A DNA stretch of 49,780 nucleotides from the NCBI RefSeq assembly GCF_001439735.1, contig NZ_JYLN01000019.1, positions 1 through 49,780 on the forward strand, given 5' to 3'. The notes beneath the pieces were generated by a model. It made no database searches. It worked only from the letters and a program-made list of their open reading frames with translations, and was not told the DNA's origin. The stretch is from Pseudomonas paralactis (GTDB lineage Bacteria > Pseudomonadota > Gammaproteobacteria > Pseudomonadales > Pseudomonadaceae). Shown here one piece after another: positions 39,390-47,342 of the stretch (within the stretch, counting starts at the first letter, position 1; the number at the start of each line of letters is the position of its first letter). Both the position numbers and the translations under genes were made by a program.

Positions 39390-41537
39390 TTAACCGAAGA
39401 AGCTCTGGCCATTCTTGGCCATTTCACGCAGCTTCGCGGTCGGGTGGTACAGCGGGCCCAAATCAGCGTATTTGTCAGCCAGGGCAACGAACTCGGCCAC
39501 ACCGATCGAATCGATGTAACGCAACGCGCCACCACGGAATGGAGGGAAACCAATACCGTACACCAGGCCCATATCGGCTTCGGCGGCGGTTTCAACGATG
39601 CCGTCTTCCAGGCAACGCACGGTTTCCAGGCACAGGGCGATCATCATCCAGTTGATGATGTCCTCGTCCGACACCTCACGCTGTTCGTAGATGACCGGAG
39701 CGAGCACTTCGTGCACCGACGGATCGGCGACCTTCTTCTGCTTGCCCTTCTTGTCGGCCTCGTAGGCGTAGAAGCCCTTGCCGTTCTTCTGGCCCAGGCG
39801 CTTGGCCTCGTACAGCGCGTCGATCGCCGAGCGGCGGTCGTCTTTCATGCGGTCCGGGAAGCCTTCAGCCATAACGTCGCGACCGTGGTGGCCGGTGTCG
39901 ATACCGACCACGTCCATCAGGTACGCCGGGCCCATGGGCCAGCCGAACTTCTCCATGACCTTGTCGATGCGCACAAAATCCACACCGGCGCTGACCAGCT
40001 TGGCGAAACCGCCAAAGTACGGGAACAGCACGCGGTTGACCAAGAAGCCCGGGCAATCGTTGACTACGATCGGGTTCTTGCCCATTTTCTTGGCGTAGGC
40101 AACGGTGGTGGCAACGGCCAGCTCGCTGGACTTCTCGCCACGGATCACTTCCACCAGCGGCATCATGTGCACCGGGTTGAAGAAGTGCATGCCGACAAAG
40201 TTTTCCGGACGCTTGAGGGCCTTGGCCAACAGCGAGATGGAAATGGTCGAAGTGTTGGAGGCCAGGATGGTGTCGTCTTTGACCTGGGCTTCCACTTCAG
40301 CCAGTACCGCCTGCTTGACCTTCGGGTTCTCGACAACCGCTTCGACCACCAGGTCGACGTGGCCGAAATCGCCGTAGGACAGCGTAGGACGAATGCCGTT
40401 GAGCACTTCAGCCATTTTTGCAGCGGTCATGCGACCTTTATCAACGCGGCCCACCAGCAGCTTGGCGGCTTCGGCCAGGCCCTGTTCGATACCGTGCTCG
40501 TTGATGTCTTTCATCAGGATCGGCGTGCCTTTGGACGCCGACTGATAGGCGATACCGCCGCCCATGATACCGGCGCCGAGTACGGCGGCCTGTTTCACGT
40601 CCTTGGCAATTTCGTCGTAGGCCTTGGCCTTTTTCTTCAGTTCCTGATCGTTCAGGAACAGGCCGATCAGGCTCTGGGCCGCCGAGGTTTTCGCCAGTTT
40701 GACGAAGCCAGCCGCTTCCACTTCCAGGGCCTTGTCGCGACCGAAGTTCGCGGCCTTCTGGATGGTCTTGATCGCTTCAACCGGCGCCGGGTAGTTCGGG
40801 CCGGCCTGGCCTGCCACGAAACCTTTGGCGGTTTCGAACGACATCATCTGTTCGATGGCGTTGAGCTTGAGTTTTTCCAGCTTCGGCTGACGCTTGGCCT
40901 TGTAATCAAATTCGCCGCTGATGGCGCCCTTGATCAGGTTCAGCGCGGCTTCGGCCAGTTTGTCCGGAGCCACTACCGCGTCGACGGCACCGACTTTCAG
41001 TGCGTCTTCGGCCTTGTTTTCCTTACCGGCGGCGATCCATTCGATCGCGTTGTCGGCACCGATCAGGCGCGGCAGGCGCACGGTACCGCCAAAGCCTGGG
41101 TAGATGCCCAGTTTGACTTCCGGCAGGCCGATCTTGGCGGTCGCGGACATGACGCGGAAATCCGCAGCCAGGCACATTTCCAGGCCACCGCCCAACGCAA
41201 TGCCATTGATCGCGGCAACGGTCGGCACGTTGAGGTCTTCGAAATCGCTGAAGATCTTGTTGGCTTCGAGGTTGCCAGCCACCAGCTCGGCATCGGGCAG
41301 CTTGAAGTTGTCGACGAATTCGGTGATGTCAGCGCCGACGATAAACACGTCCTTGCCGCTGGAGACGATCACGCCCTTGACCGAAGCATCTGCTTTGATG
41401 GTGTCTACGGCCTGACGCAGTTCGTTCAGGGTTAGACGATTGAACTTGTTGACGGACTCACCCTTGAGGTCGAATTTCAATTCGACGATGCCACTTTCAA
41501 GAGCCTTAACCGTGATGGCTTTACCTTCGTAAATCAT
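39390..41537 (-). CDS. fadB: Fatty acid oxidation complex alpha subunit FadB
   Basis: A 715-residue multifunctional alpha subunit. The N-terminal enoyl-CoA hydratase/isomerase (about 1-190) includes VGADITEF, AINGIALGGGLEMCLAADFR and LGIYPGFGGTVRLPR. The central and C-terminal 3-hydroxyacyl-CoA dehydrogenase includes the NAD fold VLGAGIMGGGIA, ASNTSTISI, GMHFFNPVH and DCPGFLVNR. With FadA it forms the alpha2beta2 beta-oxidation complex. ATG 41537 with GTGGAGAT gives the standard 715-residue length. PsrA-type control is expected from P. aeruginosa, but no canonical GAAAC-N4-GTTTC site is visible upstream. CAAACG-N15-CGTTTG at 41687-41713 is the nearest candidate. Confidence 0.97.
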   Translation of the reverse strand: MIYEGKAITVKALESGIVELKFDLKGESVNKFNRLTLNELRQAVDTIKADASVKGVIVSSGKDVFIVGADITEFVDNFKLPDAELVAGNLEANKIFSDFEDLNVPTVAAINGIALGGGLEMCLAADFRVMSATAKIGLPEVKLGIYPGFGGTVRLPRLIGADNAIEWIAAGKENKAEDALKVGAVDAVVAPDKLAEAALNLIKGAISGEFDYKAKRQPKLEKLKLNAIEQMMSFETAKGFVAGQAGPNYPAPVEAIKTIQKAANFGRDKALEVEAAGFVKLAKTSAAQSLIGLFLNDQELKKKAKAYDEIAKDVKQAAVLGAGIMGGGIAYQSASKGTPILMKDINEHGIEQGLAEAAKLLVGRVDKGRMTAAKMAEVLNGIRPTLSYGDFGHVDLVVEAVVENPKVKQAVLAEVEAQVKDDTILASNTSTISISLLAKALKRPENFVGMHFFNPVHMMPLVEVIRGEKSSELAVATTVAYAKKMGKNPIVVNDCPGFLVNRVLFPYFGGFAKLVSAGVDFVRIDKVMEKFGWPMGPAYLMDVVGIDTGHHGRDVMAEGFPDRMKDDRRSAIDALYEAKRLGQKNGKGFYAYEADKKGKQKKVADPSVHEVLAPVIYEQREVSDEDIINWMMIALCLETVRCLEDGIVETAAEADMGLVYGIGFPPFRGGALRYIDSIGVAEFVALADKYADLGPLYHPTAKLREMAKNGQSFFG

Positions 41538-41859
41538 CAACTGATCTCCACGATATGGAAGCTGAACAGTACACACCGGACGCTGGCCTCTGGTTTGACA
41601 CTGACAATCGCATCAATGCTCAAACCCATCCGCCAGGCACACCCGCCAGTGCGATAGTCGGGGTTATGTCTGAGCTGCCTGTAGGACAAACGCTCAATTC
41701 ATACGCCCGTTTGATTTGGGTACGCCACCTTCATCCAATTCCGGGCAATTGTCAATCGCTCCAAAGGCTAGGTAAAACGCGACTTTCCAGTCATTTCAGA
41801 ACCCGGGCCACAGGCGGGCAACCCGTCAATATTTAAATATTCACAGGATCAATAATAGA

Positions 41860-41976
41860 AAAGATATGGAAAAAGGCTGTACAGAAGGGAATACACGTCT
41901 AGGCTGGCGACAATGTGAAAACTTTACCGGCCTGCCTGGCCACCTCCAGCCCGATGATGAAGTCGGGCTTTTTATT
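41860..41976 (+). ncRNA. Candidate small RNA
   Basis: A terminator (AGCCCGA … TCGGGCT then TTTTATT, 41948-41975) stands on the plus strand with no complete protein gene before it. An A+T-rich, promoter-like segment (41828-41862) precedes it. The transcript would be roughly 110 nt. The open frame inside has no ribosome site and reads on into the REPIN. No known RNA family was recognised. Confidence 0.4.
41947..41976 (+). terminator. Rho-independent terminator, orphan
   Basis: A 7-bp G+C-rich stem followed by TTTTTATT. No annotated plus-strand gene ends here, which is the main reason to suspect a small RNA. Confidence 0.75.
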
Positions 41977-41988
41977 GCCCGGCTTTTC

Positions 41989-42088
41989 TGTAGGAGCGAG
42001 CTTGCTCGCGAAGACCTGGAGAACGCCGCGTGTCACCTGATTAGCCGCGTTATCGTTGGCGATTTTCGCGAGCAAGCTCGCTCCTACA
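41989..42088. repeat. REPIN (TGTAGGAGCGAGCTTGCTCG family)
   Basis: An inverted pair of 100 bp in total. The inner right part (GCGTTATCGTTGGCG) is shared with the copR REPIN at 8416-8515. Confidence 0.93.
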
Positions 42089-42097
42089 AGGTTTGGG

Positions 42098-42535
42098 TCA
42101 GGCCAGGGCCTTGAGCAGCGTATCGATGTCTTTGAGCACGCTCGTGTCGCCCTTCTCGCCCCAATACAAGGCGATCATCTGCTTGTCCGCTTCGACCTTG
42201 TAGACGTTGGCCGGTAGCGTTGCAAAATGCGGCAACAACTTCTCGTCCACACACAATTCGCGCCACTGATTGACCCACACCCCAGGCTCCAACTGCCAGT
42301 AGCACCAGAGCGCCGGCGTGGTGCCGCGTCGTGGTCGGCAATACTGCGCGCACGGGCTCGGCGGCGGCTGTTTGAGCCAGTGCGGCCATTCCTGGGGCGC
42401 CAGTTGCATGGCCAACCCAATGCGGCGTGCCTCCATGCGCAGGGCCATGCGCCCACTCTGCTGGCGCGACGGGCGCAGCCATACCAGGGGGCTTAAAACC
42501 ACCGCAAGGATTGACACCACTATCCAGACCGTCAT
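42098..42535 (-). CDS. Conserved membrane-anchored hypothetical protein
   Basis: A 145-residue protein with one N-terminal membrane segment (VWIVVSILAVVLSPLVWL, residues 3-20) and the rest probably cytoplasmic, since positive charges follow the segment (RPSRQQSGRMALRMEARR). Three Trp-rich stretches and CAQYCRPRR are notable. No known domain is recognised. ATG 42535 has GGGAG upstream. It ends right beside a REPIN and is divergent from the universal stress protein gene. Function unknown. Confidence 0.82.
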   Translation of the reverse strand: MTVWIVVSILAVVLSPLVWLRPSRQQSGRMALRMEARRIGLAMQLAPQEWPHWLKQPPPSPCAQYCRPRRGTTPALWCYWQLEPGVWVNQWRELCVDEKLLPHFATLPANVYKVEADKQMIALYWGEKGDTSVLKDIDTLLKALA

Positions 42536-42642
42536 ATGTGTACTCCCGAATTTCTAGATGAGCGGATTTGATCTGCGGCAACCCCATCCGCTTGAAAGCA
42601 GCCATACTGAACTTATTGCAGCCCCCCCTGGAGGAACGCCTC

Positions 42643-43083
42643 ATGCCCTACGAACATATTCTGGTCGCTGTCGACCTGACCGAAGAGTGCGATCCAGTGA
42701 TCAAGCGCGCACAGGAATCTGCATTGGCCAATGGCGCCATACTGTCGCTGGTGCACATCGTCGAGCCCATGGCCATGGCCTTTGGTGGTGACGTGCCGAT
42801 GGACCTTTCCCAACTGCAGCAACAACAATTCGACCAGGCCAAGGAGCGCCTTGACCGTTTGATTCTCAAATACCCGCACCTGAAAAAGGAAGACTGCCAC
42901 CTGACATACGGCCAACCGCGTCAGGAAATCCACCACTTGGCCAAGGAAAAGGCTTGCGACTTGATCGTGGTGGGTAGCCATGGTCGTCACGGTTTGGCGT
43001 TGTTGCTGGGCTCGACCGCCAATGATGTATTGCACGGCGCGCCGTGCGATGTACTGGCCGTCAAACTGGTAAAGAGTTCGTAA
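42643..43083 (+). CDS. Universal stress protein (UspA family)
   Basis: A 146-residue single-domain Usp. It starts MPYEHILVAVDLTEE at ATG 42643 after GGAGGAA. The ATP-binding signature is present late in the protein: VVGSHGRHGLALLLGSTA, matching G-2x-G-9x-G(S/T). Members aid survival in stress and stationary phase. It probably has its own promoter and is followed by a REPIN and a shared terminator. Confidence 0.94.
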   Translation: MPYEHILVAVDLTEECDPVIKRAQESALANGAILSLVHIVEPMAMAFGGDVPMDLSQLQQQQFDQAKERLDRLILKYPHLKKEDCHLTYGQPRQEIHHLAKEKACDLIVVGSHGRHGLALLLGSTANDVLHGAPCDVLAVKLVKSS

Positions 43084-43100
43084 GACCGATGAAGGTCTAA

Positions 43101-43190
43101 TGTGGGAGCTGGCTTGCCTGCGATAGCAGCCTGTCAGTTGATGCGTCAAGTGGCTGATACACCGCTATCGCAGGCAAGCCAGTTCCCACA
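43101..43190. repeat. REPIN (GTGGGAGCTGGCTTGCCTGC family)
   Basis: An inverted pair with GTGGG at the outer edges; the right core has one change (AGTTCCCACA). It lies between the convergent usp and uup genes. Confidence 0.92.
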
Positions 43191-43209
43191 GTTGAATCGC
43201 ATTTCATAT

Positions 43210-43250
43210 TAAAAAGCCCGGCGCTCATAGAAGAGCGCCGGGCTTTTTAT
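43210..43250. terminator. Bidirectional terminator
   Basis: AAAAAGCCCGGCGCTC … GAGCGCCGGGCTTTTT forms a 16-bp perfect stem with a 6-nt loop. It serves usp (plus) and uup (minus). Confidence 0.95.
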
Positions 43251-43264
43251 TGCGGGTCGATCAG

Positions 43265-45184
43265 TCAGGCATCCAACTCGGCCCAACGCTCAACCAACGC
43301 TTCCAGCTCCTGGTTCAACGTCTCCAGGGAGGCGATAACCTTGGCGGTTTCTGCCGCAGGGCGCAGGTAGAAACCGGCGTCAGCCATTTCTGCTTCGACC
43401 GCAGCGATCTGCTGTTCCTTGGCGTCGATATCACCCGGCAACGCTTCAAGTTCACGCTGGAGCTTGTAGCTGAGTTTCTTCTTGGCCGCTGGTGCAGCCT
43501 CCTGAACCGGTGCAGCCTCTTGCACGGGAGTCACCACCGCCGAAGTCAGGTCGGCCTTGCCGGACTTGCTCTCGGTCACGCCCAGCAGACGCGGGGAACC
43601 ACCCTGGCGCAGCCAGTCCTGGTAACCACCCACGTATTCACGCACCTTGCCTTCACCTTCGAAGACCAGGGTGCTGGTGACCACGTTGTCGAGGAATGCC
43701 CGGTCGTGGCTGACCATCAGCACGGTGCCGTTGAACGTCAGCAGCACTTCTTCGAGCAACTCAAGGGTTTCCACATCGAGGTCGTTGGTCGGTTCATCGA
43801 GCACCAGCAGGTTGGCCGGCTTGCTGAACAGCTTGGCCAGCAGCAGGCGCGCACGCTCACCACCCGACAGCGCCTTGACCGGCGTACGTGCGCGTTGCGG
43901 GCTGAACAGGAAGTCACCCAGGTAGCTGAGTACGTGGCGGCTCTGGCCGTCGATGTCGATAAAGTCGCGACCTTCGGCGACGTTGTCGATCACGGTCTTT
44001 TCCAGGTCCAACTGGTGACGCAACTGGTCAAAGTAGGCCACGTCGATGCGCGTACCCTCTTCCACCTTGCCGCTGGTCGGTTGCAGACCGCTGAGCATCA
44101 GCTTGAGCAAGGTGGTCTTGCCGGTGCCGTTGGCGCCCAGCAGGCCGATACGGTCGCCGCGCTGCAGGACCATGGAAAAGTCCTTGATCAGGAACGGGCC
44201 GTCCGGGTGATGGAAGCTCACGTTCTCCAGCACCATCACTTGCTTGCCCGACTTGTCGGCGGTGTCCAGCTGGATATTGGCCTTGCCGGTACGCTCGCGG
44301 CGCTCACTGCGCTCGACGCGCAAGGCTTTCAAAGCACGCACGCGGCCTTCGTTACGGGTGCGGCGGGCCTTGATGCCCTGGCGGATCCAGACTTCTTCCT
44401 GGGCCAGCTTCTTGTCGAACAGTGCGTTGGCGGTTTCTTCGGCCGCCAGAGCGGCTTCCTTGTGTACCAGGAAGCTGGCGTAGTCGCCGTTCCAGTCGAT
44501 CAGGCCGCCACGGTCCAGCTCAAGGATGCGCGTGGCCAGGCTTTGCAGGAATGCACGGTCGTGCGTGATAAACAGCACGGCGCCCTGGAAGTCCTTGATG
44601 GCTTCTTCAAGCCAGGCGATGGCGCCGATGTCCAGGTGGTTGGTCGGTTCGTCGAGCAGCAGCAGGTCCGGCTCGGACACCAGCGCCTGGGCCAGCAGTA
44701 CACGACGACGCCAGCCGCCGGACAATTCGGCGAGGGTCTTGTCGGCCGGCAGTTGCAGGCGGCTCAGAGTGCTGTCCACCAGCTGCTGCAAGCGCCAGCC
44801 GTCGCGGGCTTCGAGGTCTTGCTGGACGTGCATCAGCTTGTCCAGGTCTTCCTCGGTGACGCAGTTCTGCGCCAGGTGATGGTATTGCGCGAGCAACTCG
44901 CCAACGCCATCCAGGCCTTCAGCAACCACGTCGAACACTGTCCGTCCGTCGGCCACCGGCAATTCCTGGGGCAATTCGCCGATCTTGAGGCCCGGAGCAC
45001 GCCACACAGAGCCGTCATCGGGCTTCTGGTCGCCTTTTACCAGCTTCATCATGCTGGATTTGCCGGTGCCGTTGCGGCCGATGATGCACACCCGCTCACC
45101 ACGGGCGATCTGCCAGGACACCTTGTCCAACAACGGCATGGCGCCGAAAGCAAGGGACACATCGCTGAATTTGAGCAGGGTCAT
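43265..45184 (-). CDS. uup: ABC-F ATPase Uup
   Basis: A 639-residue soluble protein with two ABC cassettes and no membrane part. Cassette 1 has IIGRNGTGKSS, LSGGWRRR and LLLDEPTNHLD. Cassette 2 has LLGANGTGKTT, LSGGERARLLLA and LVLDEPTNDLD. The linker is charged and helical. The C-terminal domain (about 560-639) is a coiled coil (KLQRELEALPGDIDAKEQQIAAVEAEM, in part) typical of Uup. Uup binds branched DNA and acts on ribosomes; loss raises precise transposon excision. ATG 45184 with GGAGAAG is chosen. Divergent from slt. Confidence 0.95.
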   Translation of the reverse strand: MTLLKFSDVSLAFGAMPLLDKVSWQIARGERVCIIGRNGTGKSSMMKLVKGDQKPDDGSVWRAPGLKIGELPQELPVADGRTVFDVVAEGLDGVGELLAQYHHLAQNCVTEEDLDKLMHVQQDLEARDGWRLQQLVDSTLSRLQLPADKTLAELSGGWRRRVLLAQALVSEPDLLLLDEPTNHLDIGAIAWLEEAIKDFQGAVLFITHDRAFLQSLATRILELDRGGLIDWNGDYASFLVHKEAALAAEETANALFDKKLAQEEVWIRQGIKARRTRNEGRVRALKALRVERSERRERTGKANIQLDTADKSGKQVMVLENVSFHHPDGPFLIKDFSMVLQRGDRIGLLGANGTGKTTLLKLMLSGLQPTSGKVEEGTRIDVAYFDQLRHQLDLEKTVIDNVAEGRDFIDIDGQSRHVLSYLGDFLFSPQRARTPVKALSGGERARLLLAKLFSKPANLLVLDEPTNDLDVETLELLEEVLLTFNGTVLMVSHDRAFLDNVVTSTLVFEGEGKVREYVGGYQDWLRQGGSPRLLGVTESKSGKADLTSAVVTPVQEAAPVQEAAPAAKKKLSYKLQRELEALPGDIDAKEQQIAAVEAEMADAGFYLRPAAETAKVIASLETLNQELEALVERWAELDA

Positions 45185-45397
45185 ACGCTTCTCCAAAAAC
45201 TGGGCGCGCATTCTACCTGACTTGAGGGTGGGATGCGGTCGGCATTTTCTCTATTGACACGTTCTGTAGGACATTTCCGGCGAACTTGAACGAACCAGCC
45301 AGCAAAGCTTTCGCGGGCCGATGGCAAAAGGCTAAGCTAGGGGCAATCAGTGTCGGCAGTGCCGGTGCTAGTCGTGATTTCTCTGCACGGACGTCTC
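45185..45397. promoter_or_regulatory. Divergent uup–slt promoter region
   Basis: A 213-bp gap. TTGACA (45254-45259) followed by TGTAGGA (45265-45271) is the most promoter-like stretch for slt. No REP element is present. Confidence 0.45.
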
Positions 45398-47326
45398 ATG
45401 CGCAGTCGCCTTTTCAACTTTTTATCTTGTCTGCTTCTTTCCGCCACTGCCGTTCAAACCGCCCAGGCGGTGGACCTCACCACCCAACGTCAGTATTACG
45501 ATCAAGCCAAACGCGCCCTGGCCAAGGGCGACAGCGGCCCCTACATGCAATACAGCCAGGCTCTGGCCGACTACCCGCTCACGCCCTACCTGGCGTATGA
45601 CGAGCTGACCGCACGCCTGAAAACCGCGAGCAACGAGGAAATCGAACAGTTCCTCGCCAAACACGGCGACCTGCCCCAGGCCAACTGGATGAAACTGCGT
45701 TGGCTGCGCTGGCTGGCCGAACGTGGCGATTGGCAGACCTTTGAAAAGTACTACGACACCAAACTCAATTTCGTCGAGCTGGACTGCCTGCATGGCCAGT
45801 ACCAGCTCAGCCACAATCTAAAGGCTGAAGGCTACAAGACCGCCGAAAAGTTGTGGATGACCGGCAAATCCCAGCCCGCCGCGTGTGACGCCACGTTCGG
45901 CCAATGGGCCGCTGCCGGCCAACTAACTGAAAAGAAGATCTGGGACCGCACCAAGCTCGCAGCCGAAGCCCGCAATTACGCGCTGGCCAACAGCCTGGTG
46001 AAAACCCTGCCAACCCTTGGCGCCCAAGGCCGTTTGATGGTGGATGTGGCACAAAAGCCGGACATGCTCAGCGATCCGTCACGCTTCCAGCCAGCCACCG
46101 AGGCGATGTCTGACGCCGTCGGGCTGGGCCTGCGTCGCCTGGCCCGTCAGGACCCGGACAAGGCCATGGCCCTGCTCGACGGTTATGCCAGCAGCATGCA
46201 CTTCTCCCGTGACGAAAAAGTGTCGATCGCCCGCGAAATTGGCCTGACCCTGGCCAAGCGCTTCGACCCGCGCGCGCTGGAAGTGATGACCAAGTACGAC
46301 CCGGAACTGCGCGACAACACCGTGTCTGAATGGCGCCTGCGCCTGCTGTTACGCCTGGCACGCTGGGAAGATGCCTACCAATTGACCCGCAAGCTCCCAC
46401 AAGACCTGGCGACCACCAACCGCTGGCGCTACTGGCAGGCGCGCAGCCTGGAGCTGGCCGAACCGAAAAACCCGCAAGCCCTGATGCTGTACAAAAACGT
46501 GGCCAAGGAGCGGGACTTCTACGGTTTCCTCGCCGCTGACCGTTCCAAATCCCCTTACCAGTTGAACAACAAGCCGCTGGTGATGAGCCAGGCGTTGGTC
46601 AACAAGGTCCGCAATACCCCGGGGGTGCGCCGTGCCCTGGAGTTCTACGCCCGTGGCCAGATCGTGGATGGTCGCCGCGAGTGGTACCACGTCAGCCGCC
46701 ACTTCAACCGTGACGAGATGGTCGCCCAGGCCAAGTTGGCCTACGACATGAAGTGGTACTTCCCGGCGATCCGTACCATCAGCCAGGCGCAGTATTGGGA
46801 CGACCTGGACATCCGTTTCCCGATGGCGCATCGCGACACCCTGGTGCGCGAAGCCAAGGTGCGCGGCCTGCATTCGAGCTGGGTATTTGCCATCACGCGT
46901 CAAGAAAGCGCATTTATGGACGACGCACGTTCCGGCGTGGGCGCCAGCGGCCTGATGCAACTGATGCCCGGCACCGCCAAGGAAACCGCACGCAAATTCA
47001 GCATCCCTCTGGCCTCCCCGGCCCAGGTGCTGGACCCGGATAAAAACATCCAGCTCGGCGCCGCCTACCTGAGCCAGGTGCACAGCCAGTTCAATGGCAA
47101 CCGCGTGCTCGCCTCCGCCGCCTACAACGCCGGCCCAGGCCGCGTGCGCCAATGGCTGCGCGGCGCAGACCACCTGAGTTTCGACGTATGGGTTGAAAGC
47201 ATTCCGTTCGACGAAACCCGCCAGTATGTGCAGAACGTGCTGTCTTATTCGGTGATCTACGGGCAGAAGCTCAATTCACCGCAGCCTTTGGTGGATTGGC
47301 ATGAGCGTTACTTCGACGACCAATAA
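45398..47326 (+). CDS. slt: Soluble lytic murein transglycosylase Slt
   Basis: A 642-residue periplasmic enzyme that cuts peptidoglycan glycan chains to 1,6-anhydro products. It has a signal peptide to about A24 (AVQTAQA) and a long alpha-helical superhelix (about 30-440) that forms the doughnut of Slt70. The GH23 domain has catalytic E503 in ITRQESAFMDDARSGVGASGLMQLMP (in part), then AAYNAGPGRVRQWL and YVQNVLSYSVIYG. Its products are substrates for NagZ, also encoded here. ATG 45398 is chosen for the signal peptide; the ribosome site is weak. Confidence 0.96.
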   Translation: MRSRLFNFLSCLLLSATAVQTAQAVDLTTQRQYYDQAKRALAKGDSGPYMQYSQALADYPLTPYLAYDELTARLKTASNEEIEQFLAKHGDLPQANWMKLRWLRWLAERGDWQTFEKYYDTKLNFVELDCLHGQYQLSHNLKAEGYKTAEKLWMTGKSQPAACDATFGQWAAAGQLTEKKIWDRTKLAAEARNYALANSLVKTLPTLGAQGRLMVDVAQKPDMLSDPSRFQPATEAMSDAVGLGLRRLARQDPDKAMALLDGYASSMHFSRDEKVSIAREIGLTLAKRFDPRALEVMTKYDPELRDNTVSEWRLRLLLRLARWEDAYQLTRKLPQDLATTNRWRYWQARSLELAEPKNPQALMLYKNVAKERDFYGFLAADRSKSPYQLNNKPLVMSQALVNKVRNTPGVRRALEFYARGQIVDGRREWYHVSRHFNRDEMVAQAKLAYDMKWYFPAIRTISQAQYWDDLDIRFPMAHRDTLVREAKVRGLHSSWVFAITRQESAFMDDARSGVGASGLMQLMPGTAKETARKFSIPLASPAQVLDPDKNIQLGAAYLSQVHSQFNGNRVLASAAYNAGPGRVRQWLRGADHLSFDVWVESIPFDETRQYVQNVLSYSVIYGQKLNSPQPLVDWHERYFDDQ

Positions 47327-47342
47327 GGCTCTGAACCTGCTT

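Larger units (their letters stand above)
41538..42097. other. 560-bp intergenic region upstream of fadB
   Basis: It contains the fadB promoter region with a TGTAGGA heptamer (41680-41686), an A+T-rich stretch with the palindrome AATATTTAAATATT near 41830, a possible small RNA ending in a terminator (about 41860-41976) and a REPIN (41989-42088). Confidence 0.7.

Noticed and set aside
39444..41435. A 663-codon plus-strand open frame
   Set aside because: It is antisense to fadB, and its His/Gln/Val-rich composition indicates a shadow frame.
41866..42114. Small plus-strand open frame of 82 codons
   Set aside because: It has no ribosome site and reads through a terminator and a REPIN. A small RNA explains the region better.
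43250..45220. A 656-codon open frame on the plus strand
   Set aside because: It is antisense to uup and begins inside a terminator. No known motifs.
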